Source: Pseudomonadota bacterium
GTDB taxonomy: Bacteria; Pseudomonadota; Alphaproteobacteria; Rhizobiales; Methylopilaceae
Assembly: GCA_023389135.1 (NCBI GenBank)
Contig: JAEWEX010000352.1
Location: forward strand, 1-7,040
Direction of reading: 5' to 3'
DNA: 7,040 bases
Within the stretch, counting starts at the first letter, position 1. The number at the start of each line of letters is the position of its first letter. The notes under the pieces are model-generated. The model did no database searches. It had not been told where the DNA came from and was given only the letters and a program-made list of their open reading frames with translations. The position numbers and the translations under genes are program-made. Positions 1-6,056 of the stretch are shown here, in pieces.

Positions 1-118
1 GGTAGGTCGGGCAGGTGGCGGTGCAGAATCCGCAATGGACGCAGGTGCGCAGTATCTTCTCCGATTCCGCGAGCTGCGGGTCGGCGGCCAGCCGTTCGGG
101 TGCGAATGCGGTCTGCAT
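1..118 (-). CDS. glcF: GlcF, glycolate oxidase iron-sulfur subunit (N-terminal 39 codons only)
   Basis: This is the start of the iron-sulfur subunit of glycolate oxidase, which carries electrons from the flavin subunits GlcD/GlcE towards the quinone pool at the inner membrane. Seen: an ATG at 118-116 followed by 39 codons that run off the left edge of the window. Residues 26-36 form C-x2-C-x2-C-x3-C followed by Pro, the first ferredoxin-type 4Fe-4S ligand set, in the context TCVHCGFCTATCPTY typical of GlcF. Family members are around 400-450 residues, so about nine tenths of the gene, including the second 4Fe-4S motif and the CCG repeats, lies outside. A strong Shine-Dalgarno sequence precedes the start, and the stop of the DUF2585 gene is only 3 nt upstream, so it is the last visible gene of the glcD-glcE-DUF2585-glcF operon. 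A related Fe-S subunit such as LutA-like or GlpC-like is unlikely given the glcDE context. Confidence 0.9.
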   Translation of the reverse strand, partial: MQTAFAPERLAADPQLAESEKILRTCVHCGFCTATCPTY

Positions 119-121
119 GGG

Positions 122-712
122 TCAGCCTCCCTGCCATTGGCGGATGGCGTCGACGGGGTACAGGAGCATGATGACGTTCAGGGTCAGGTTGTCGCGGATC
201 GCGTAGCCGACGCCGATCTCCATGGCCAGCGCCATCAGGATGGTGACCACGACGGGAAGCCGCCACGCCAGCAGGAATCCCACCGCCATGGCGAGCATGT
301 CTGCCACCGAGTTGATGACGCTGTCGCCGTAGTAGTCGAGCGCGATGGTCGCTTCCCGGTAGCGCTGGATCACCATGTCCGTGTTCTCCGCGATCTCCCA
401 CGACGCCTCGATCAGCATGGCCAGCGCCAGCCGCAGGCCCACCGGCATGGGCCAGCCCGTGACGCGCGCCACCAGCCACAGGAAGCCATAGAAGAGGAAG
501 CCGTGAACGATGTGCGACGGCGTGTACCAGTCGGTCAGGTGCTGGGAGTTCTCCGAGCTTGCCACGGCGCCGTGCCACAGCTTCACGGAGCCGCATTCGC
601 AGATCGGCACCCGCCCCATGGCGAGCAGGATCGCGGCTGCGGCGAGCACGATGCCGAAGGTGAGCGCGATGTGGATGCGCGCATCCGGGCCTGCGCCCTC
701 AGACGCCGGCAT
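122..712 (-). CDS. DUF2585 (UPF0314) integral membrane protein inside the glc operon
   Basis: Protein of 196 residues that I recognise as the UPF0314/DUF2585 family, conserved in alphaproteobacteria and without a known function. Seen: a hydrophobic helix at about residues 13-32, then a conserved loop with a C-E-C-G motif (38-41), KLWHG (44-48) and [19 protein letters not shown] (53-71). Further hydrophobic segments lie at about 67-83, 91-105, 133-150 and 153-171. Polar residues sit in or next to membrane segments: E102 and WEIAEN (105-110), [12 protein letters not shown] (127-138) and RDNLTLNVI (173-181). The length fits the family. The ATG at 712 overlaps the end of glcE by 14 nt and is the most upstream start available; a later start would cut the first helix. 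No convincing Shine-Dalgarno is seen, so translation is probably coupled to glcE. It ends 3 nt before glcF. Family assignment is from recognition of the motifs. Any role in glycolate oxidation is inferred from position alone. Confidence 0.88.
   Translation of the reverse strand: MPASEGAGPDARIHIALTFGIVLAAAAILLAMGRVPICECGSVKLWHGAVASSENSQHLTDWYTPSHIVHGFLFYGFLWLVARVTGWPMPVGLRLALAMLIEASWEIAENTDMVIQRYREATIALDYYGDSVINSVADMLAMAVGFLLAWRLPVVVTILMALAMEIGVGYAIRDNLTLNVIMLLYPVDAIRQWQGG
126..132 (-). promoter_or_regulatory. Shine-Dalgarno sequence of glcF
   Basis: Read on the minus strand this is AGGGAGG, 7 nt before the glcF ATG at 118-116. It lies inside the last codons of the DUF2585 gene, so glcF has its own good ribosome site in addition to being reached by ribosomes finishing the upstream gene. 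Confidence 0.7.
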
Positions 713-1879
713 ACATGCGCCCCGGATTGAGCACCGCGCCCGGGTCGAAGGCGCGTTTCAGGTCGCGCGTGACCTTCATCAGCGGCGCCGGCAGCGGCTC
801 GAACACCTCGGCGGCGATGCGGATGTGGTCCGGTGCGCGCACCAGCGTCGCGTGGCCCCCGAGCGGCTTGATGGCCGCCCGGATGTCGAAGGCGCCGGCA
901 TCGCCGGTCGCATCGACCGCCAGCCAGACGAGCCCTCCGCCCCAGTCGTAGAAATGCGCGCGCGCGATGTCCTGCAGCGCCGCGACCAGCGGCGGTCCGT
1001 CGCTCGGCCGGGTCGAGATGCGCCACACCGCATGCTCGCGCGGCTCGATGACAGGCCCGGCGTCGCGGATCTCGCGCCACAGCATCCTGGACTCGACCGG
1101 ATCGAGCCGCGAGACGCGTCCGAAGCCCTTCAGCAGCTTCGCCAGCGCCGTGGCGCGGTGCTCGACCGAGAAGTCGAAGCCCTCCAGCCGCATCGCGGTC
1201 TGCGCCGGCGCACCCGGCAGATGGGCGGCGCCGGTGACCTCGTAGGGGCTGCACAGCCCCGCCGACAGGGCCGCAATTGCGCGCGCATCGTCGAGCCCCT
1301 CCAGCAGCAGGGTCGTCTCGGTGGCGGGCCTGGGCAGGGTCTTGAAGGTGACCTCGCTGATGAGGCCGAGCGTGCCGTAGGCGCCGGCGGCGAGCTTCAC
1401 GAAGTCGAGCCCGGTGACGTTCTTCATGACGCGGCCTCCGGAGCGGATCGTCTCGCCGCGGCCTGTCACCATGCGGATGCCGATCAGGTGGTCGCGCGCG
1501 GCGCCGGCCTGGATGCGGCGCGGGCCGGCGGTGTTGCAGGCCGCCACCGCGCCGATGGTGGGTGTTCCGGCCGTGCCCAGTAGCGGGCGCATGTCCACGG
1601 GCTCGAACGGCAGGCGCTGGCCCACCGCGTCGAGCGCCGCCTCCACCTCGGCGAGCGGGGTGCCGGCGCGCGCGGCGATCACCAGCTCCGCGGGCTCGTG
1701 CAGGGTGATCCCGGCGAGGCGCGCGGTGGAGACGGTGCGGCTTGTCTGCGCCGGCCGGCCGAGGCCGCGCCTCGTGCCGCCGCCCACGATCTCCATGGGC
1801 ACGCCGAATGCCGCGGCGTGGCGGACGATCTCCTCGGCCTCCCGCTCGTCGGCGGGGGACACGATATCCACGATCGCGC

Positions 1880-1883
<4 letters not shown>
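699..1883 (-). CDS. glcE: GlcE, glycolate oxidase FAD-binding subunit
   Basis: Second flavin subunit of glycolate oxidase (glycolate to glyoxylate), 394 residues. Seen: a PCMH-type FAD-binding domain in the N-terminal half. Its landmarks are [11 protein letters not shown] (32-42, diphosphate-binding loop), [16 protein letters not shown] (108-123), [14 protein letters not shown] (148-161) and [17 protein letters not shown] (165-181), the last being strongly characteristic of GlcE. The C-terminus ends [16 protein letters not shown], the usual ending of this flavoprotein superfamily. The start at 1883-1881 forms an ATGA overlap with the glcD stop. A short GAGG lies 4 nt upstream, so translational coupling to glcD is likely. 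The reading frame stays open far upstream into glcD, but that extension has low-complexity Arg/Gly/Ala composition and is a GC artefact. E. coli GlcE is somewhat shorter (about 350 residues), so this is a long but ordinary member. The end overlaps the DUF2585 gene by 14 nt. Confidence 0.95.
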
Positions 1884-3319
<1,436 letters not shown>

Positions 3320-3326
3320 GGGGCCG

Positions 3327-3333
3327 TCCTCCT
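3327..3333 (-). promoter_or_regulatory. Shine-Dalgarno sequence of glcD
   Basis: Minus-strand AGGAGGA, 7 nt from the ATG at 3319-3317. It is the strongest ribosome site in the window and decides the glcD start. Confidence 0.8.
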
Positions 3334-3385
3334 GTGCCGCGTTTTCGGCTGCGCGCGCGTTTTCCGCGCCTTCGCTCCATCAAGC

Positions 3386-3415
3386 ACTATGGCCGGCGAA
3401 AATCGAGATTGACAC
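3386..3415 (-). promoter_or_regulatory. Candidate glc operon promoter
   Basis: On the minus strand, GTGTCA (3415-3410, 4/6 to the sigma-70 -35 consensus) is separated by 18 nt from CATAGT (3391-3386, 4/6 to the -10). Transcription would start near 3379, leaving a leader of about 60 nt. This would put the T-N11-A box at 3436-3454 at about -57 to -75, the usual place of a LysR recognition site for an activated promoter. The hexamers are weak, so the call rests largely on this spacing. Confidence 0.25.
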
Positions 3416-3436
3416 CGGAGCAATAATATCAAGGAT
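3409..3436 (+). promoter_or_regulatory. Candidate lysR promoter
   Basis: A perfect -35 hexamer TTGACA (3409-3414) stands in an AT-richer patch, with AAGGAT 16 nt downstream (3431-3436, 3/6 to the -10). Other -10 choices such as GATTGT at 19 nt are no better. A start near 3443 would place the LysR box over the start site, consistent with autorepression. Its -35 overlaps that of the candidate glc promoter on the other strand. Confidence 0.3.
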
Positions 3437-3454
3437 TGTTTCCAAGAATGACAA
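3436..3454. promoter_or_regulatory. LysR-type T-N11-A box (TTGT-N11-ACAA) in the divergent promoter
   Basis: The sequence TTGT (3436-3439), 11 bases, then ACAA (3451-3454) forms a 4-bp-arm dyad with exactly the T-N11-A geometry of LysR-type regulator binding sites. It lies between the divergent glcD and lysR starts, the standard location for these sites. The arms are short, so it could arise by chance, but the spacing, symmetry and place all fit. Inferred: it is the operator of the regulator encoded at 3480-4421. Confidence 0.5.
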
Positions 3455-3467
3455 GGCGATGCCTTGG

Positions 3468-3474
3468 GGGAGGG
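3468..3474 (+). promoter_or_regulatory. Shine-Dalgarno sequence favouring the GTG start of lysR
   Basis: GGGAGGG lies 5 nt before the GTG at 3480-3482. The competing ATG at 3459-3461 has only an AAGG about 2 nt away, and this purine-rich tract would lie inside the longer reading. It is the main reason for choosing the GTG. Confidence 0.55.
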
Positions 3475-3479
3475 ATGCC

Positions 3480-4421
3480 GTGAATCACCTTGGCGACATG
3501 GAAGTTTTCGCGCGCGTGGTGGCCACGGGCTCGATGTCGGCCGCCGGCCGCGAGATGGGCCTGTCTCCGGCCGTGGTCTCCAAGCGCATGCGGCGCCTCG
3601 AGGAGCGGCTCGGCGTCCGGCTGCTGCAGCGGACCACGCGCCAGATCGCCCTGACCGAGGTGGGCGAGGGCTATTACGAGCGCGCGCTCGCCATTCTCGC
3701 CTCGGTGGAGGAAGCGGAGGCGTTCGCCGCCGGGCGCGCCGCCAGCGCCCACGGGCTGCTGCGGGTGTCGGCGCCGACCTCGTTCGGCCGGCTCCACATC
3801 GCCCCGCATCTGCGCCCGTTCCTTGACGCCAATCCGGGCCTGACGGTGCAACTCGACCTCAACGACGCCTTCGTCGACATCGTCGGCGAGGGCTTCGACC
3901 TCGCGGTCAGGATCGCGGACCTGGCCGATTCGAGCCTGGTGGCGCGGCGGCTGTCGCCCAACCACCGGGTGCTGTGCGCGAGCCCCGACTACATCGCGAG
4001 CCACGGCGAGCCGCGCACCATCCACGATCTCGCGCGCCATCGGCTGCTGGCGGCGCAGAGCCAGGACCCGTGGCGGCTGGAGGGTCCCGAGGGGCCGGTG
4101 ACCATCCGCACCCAGGGACCGCTGAGGACCAATTCCAGCGAGGTGGTGCGCGAGAGCGTGCTGTCGGGGCTCGGCATCGCGCTGCGCTCCACCTGGGATG
4201 TCGGGCCGGAGCTTCGCGACGGCCGGCTCAAGGTGCTGCTCCCGGCCTGGCGCGCGTCGCGGCGGGTCGGCGTCCATGCGGTCTACCCGACGCGGCGCTT
4301 CCTGCCCCAGAAGGTCCGCATCTTCATCGATTATCTCGCCGACCTCTACGGCCCGACGCCCTATTGGGACGAGGGTCTCGGGCTCGGCCTGGTCGGGGAG
4401 CCGGAGGCGACGGCGGCGTGA
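3480..4421 (+). CDS. LysR-family transcriptional regulator, candidate regulator of the glc operon
   Basis: DNA-binding transcription factor of 313 residues, a normal LysR length. Seen: an N-terminal winged helix-turn-helix at about residues 4-62, with VVATGSMSAAGREMGLSPAVVSKRMRRLEERLGVRLLQRTTRQIALTEVG spread over 13-62. A linker helix follows at about 65-88, and a LysR substrate-binding domain at about 90-289 with LRVSAPTSFGRLHIAPHL, the GFDLAVRI segment (138-145) and SVLSGLGIAL (226-235). This pattern belongs to the DmlR/AaeR/CrgA-like branch. The GTG at 3480 is preferred because of its Shine-Dalgarno; MNHLGDMEVF matches how such proteins usually begin. An ATG at 3459 would add 7 residues. 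It is divergent from glcD, with a T-N11-A box between them, which suggests it controls glcD-glcE-DUF2585-glcF and itself. In E. coli the equivalent regulator GlcC is a GntR-type protein, so this would be a different arrangement. The effector is unknown; glycolate or glyoxylate is a guess. Its stop lies 3 bp from that of the convergent DUF3422 gene. Confidence 0.9.
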   Translation: MNHLGDMEVFARVVATGSMSAAGREMGLSPAVVSKRMRRLEERLGVRLLQRTTRQIALTEVGEGYYERALAILASVEEAEAFAAGRAASAHGLLRVSAPTSFGRLHIAPHLRPFLDANPGLTVQLDLNDAFVDIVGEGFDLAVRIADLADSSLVARRLSPNHRVLCASPDYIASHGEPRTIHDLARHRLLAAQSQDPWRLEGPEGPVTIRTQGPLRTNSSEVVRESVLSGLGIALRSTWDVGPELRDGRLKVLLPAWRASRRVGVHAVYPTRRFLPQKVRIFIDYLADLYGPTPYWDEGLGLGLVGEPEATAA

Positions 4422-4424
4422 GCC

Positions 4425-5720
4425 TCAGTCGCCGGTGTGCCGGCGCAGTCGCCTGACCACCAGCGCGATGGCCAGGACCACCAGCGGCAGCAGCGCCGCC
4501 ACGACGATTTCCGGCGCAACGGGCAGGCCGCCCTTCTCCGCGCCCTTGGCGAGATAGGCGATCAGGCCGACCACATAGTAGCTCACCGCCGCGACCGAGA
4601 GCCCTTCCACGGTGCGCTGCAGCCGCAACTGCATCCGCGCCCGCTCGTTCATGGAGCTCAGCAGGTCGCGGTTCTGGCGCTCCAGCTCGATGTCGACGCG
4701 GGTTCGCAGCAGCGTCGCGGCGCGCGCGACCTTGTCGGCCAGATCGGTGAGACGCGCCTCCATCAGGCTGCAGGTCCGCACCGCCGGCGCCTGCCGCCGT
4801 CCGAGGAAGCCCGCAAGCCCGTCATGGCCCTTGACCGGCGTCTCGCGGATGGCTGCCAGCCGCTGTGTGACGATCTGGTCGTAGGCCCGCGTCGCGCCGA
4901 AGCGGTAGGAATGCGCGGCGCTCTCGGCCGCCAGTTCGGCTGCAAGACCCGTCAGCTGGTCCAGCAGCGCCTCGCTGTCCTCCGTGCCGCCGCCGGAGCG
5001 GATCGCCTCGGTGATGTCGGCGAGCTTCATCTCCATGGCCCGCACCGCGGGTCCGAGCGACTGCGCGACCGGAAGGCCGAGCATGGACAGCGTCCGGTAG
5101 GTCTCGATCTCGAGGAGCCGGATCATCAGCGCCCCGGCCCGCGCCGGGGCCATTCCGCGATCGATCACCAGGATGCGGGTGAAGCCGTCGGTGGTGACGC
5201 GAAGGTCGGTGGCGGCAAGCGCCACGCCCTCGTCCACCTCCGTATAGGCCATGCCCGCAGGATCGAACACCGTGGCCGGGTCGGTCGGCCGCTCCCCGCT
5301 CAGCATGTGCAGGTCGACCGCGACCACGAGCGGGCCCGGCTGGGTCAGCCCGTCCAGCACGCCCACCAGCGCCGGCCGTTCCGGCTGGAACGGCGCGGCA
5401 TCCGCCGGCGCCTCGAACTCGAAGGTGAAGGTCGAGAACTCCGCATGGTTTTCCCAGCGCAGGGCCCCGTCGCCGAAATTCACCCGGTGGTGCTTGGCGC
5501 CCTCCGGCGGCATCGACAGCCCGCGCGCGGCGCAGTAGCTGGTCAGCGCCCTCCAGTCGGCGCCCTGGCCGTCGGGCCCTGACAGGAAGGCGAGGTGGAG
5601 CACGCGCCGCGGCAGGGCGACGGCGTGGAACGGCCGCGCCTGGCTCTCGGCCAGCACCGTGCCCCTGAGCGGATGCGACTGGAAGCCTGCGATGCCGCCG
5701 GTGGCGGTCGTCGGTGCCAT
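4425..5720 (-). CDS. DUF3422 family membrane-anchored protein
   Basis: Protein of 431 residues that I recognise as DUF3422, a proteobacterial family of unknown function with members of about this length. Seen: a soluble N-terminal part with HPLRG (16-20), HHRVNFGDGALRWENHAEFSTF spread over 77-98, and TDLRVTTDGFTRILVID (171-187). A helical middle follows, with RLLEIETYRTLSMLGLP (201-217) and a long heptad-like region at about 317-370 (LMEARLTDLADKVARAATLL onward, ending NERARMQLRLQRTVEGLS). Two membrane helices sit at the C-terminus, about 374-391 (VAAVSYYVVGLIAYLAKG) and 404-422, followed by a basic tail RRLRRH. This layout, soluble domain then coiled coil then helical hairpin in the membrane, predicts an inner-membrane protein with a large cytoplasmic body. 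The start at 5720 has only a weak GGGA upstream. It lies 108 bp after the small membrane protein gene on the same strand, so it may share its transcript. It converges on lysR. No enzymatic motif is visible. Confidence 0.87.
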   Translation of the reverse strand: MAPTTATGGIAGFQSHPLRGTVLAESQARPFHAVALPRRVLHLAFLSGPDGQGADWRALTSYCAARGLSMPPEGAKHHRVNFGDGALRWENHAEFSTFTFEFEAPADAAPFQPERPALVGVLDGLTQPGPLVVAVDLHMLSGERPTDPATVFDPAGMAYTEVDEGVALAATDLRVTTDGFTRILVIDRGMAPARAGALMIRLLEIETYRTLSMLGLPVAQSLGPAVRAMEMKLADITEAIRSGGGTEDSEALLDQLTGLAAELAAESAAHSYRFGATRAYDQIVTQRLAAIRETPVKGHDGLAGFLGRRQAPAVRTCSLMEARLTDLADKVARAATLLRTRVDIELERQNRDLLSSMNERARMQLRLQRTVEGLSVAAVSYYVVGLIAYLAKGAEKGGLPVAPEIVVAALLPLVVLAIALVVRRLRRHTGD

Positions 5721-5828
5721 GGCCCGGTATTCCCGCAGCGTCTGGGGTCGCCAGCCGCTACGATGCCGGAGCGCGACCGCGCGGCCAACGGTAAAATTGC
5801 CGCGCCCCCGTGCCGGGTCAGTGCCGTG
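5721..5828 (-). other. 108-bp gap before the DUF3422 gene, with one AT-rich palindromic spot
   Basis: There is no gene here. The only AT-rich spot is an imperfect palindrome, CGGTAAAATTGCCG (5789-5802). A very weak promoter-like pair on the minus strand is TTGGCC (5788-5783), 17 nt, then CATCGT (5765-5760). No stem followed by a T-run is seen, so there is no sign of an intrinsic terminator separating the small protein gene from DUF3422. The gap could hold a DUF3422 promoter or simply be a spacer in one operon. Confidence 0.3.
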
Positions 5829-5846
5829 TCAGCGCGTGCCGGGTTC
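5810..5846. repeat. Short degenerate 11-bp tandem repeat across the small-protein stop codon
   Basis: Two adjacent 11-bp units, GTGCCGGGTCA (5810-5820) and GTGCCGTGTCA (5821-5831), differ at one base. A third partial copy, GTGCCGGGTTC, follows after 4 bp (5836-5846). The last three bases of the second unit are the stop codon of the small membrane protein gene read on the minus strand. It looks like local slippage or duplication at the gene end. Confidence 0.6.
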
Positions 5847-6056
5847 GGGATCGGTGCGGGTATCGATCACGCCGGCGGGTGCGGCCTGCCGCTGTCGCGA
5901 CAGCCGCCCCGAGCTGGACAGGAAGTCCCACACCACCAGCAGCAGCGTCAGTGCGACCACCGCGGCCAGATCGAGGCTCGGCACCTTCCACACCAGGATG
6001 CCCAGGAAGGCGAAAAGCACGGCGATTGCCGCGACGGCCATGGCGCGGTCGATCAT
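5829..6056 (-). CDS. Small two-helix membrane protein coupled to the amidase gene
   Basis: Protein of 75 residues; I do not recognise a named family. Seen: two hydrophobic segments, about residues 5-23 (AMAVAAIAVLFAFLGILVW) and 27-44 (SLDLAAVVALTLLLVVWD), joined by a tight KVP turn. A polar, partly basic tail of about 30 residues (SSSGRLSRQRQ onward) follows. This predicts a helical hairpin with both ends on the same side of the inner membrane, probably the cytoplasm given the basic residues after helix 2. The chosen ATG at 6056-6054 forms an ATGA overlap with the amidase stop and has GAGGAG 8 nt upstream. A start 14 codons further up (6098) would add a basic stretch inside the amidase frame and is less likely. 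The coupling suggests it is made together with the amidase. Whether it anchors the enzyme, belongs to transport, or merely shares the transcript cannot be told from sequence. Confidence 0.75.
   Translation of the reverse strand: MIDRAMAVAAIAVLFAFLGILVWKVPSLDLAAVVALTLLLVVWDFLSSSGRLSRQRQAAPAGVIDTRTDPEPGTR

Noticed and set aside
35..1583. Overlapping plus-strand ORFs at 35-730 and 510-1583.
   Set aside because: Both are antisense to DUF2585 and glcE, low in hydrophobic residues and rich in Arg/His/Gln, with no motifs.
3349..3360. Alternating GC tract (gcgcgcgcg) in the glcD leader, possible Z-DNA or hairpin.
   Set aside because: Short and unremarkable for such GC-rich DNA. No paired arm or regulatory context was found.
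3401..3410. Small palindrome AATCGAGATT in the divergent region.
   Set aside because: Arms of only 4 bp, without the T-N11-A spacing. Compatible with chance.
3429..4277. Minus-strand ORF of 282 codons opposite lysR.
   Set aside because: Shadow of lysR with Arg/His/Gln-rich composition. It would also read through the divergent control region.
4390..4460. Possible bidirectional terminator between lysR and DUF3422.
   Set aside because: I found no stem-loop with a T-run on either strand around the stop codons.
4437..5582. Plus-strand ORF of 381 codons antisense to the DUF3422 gene.
   Set aside because: It has the same shadow-frame composition and no recognisable domain, while the minus strand encodes a full-length DUF3422 protein.
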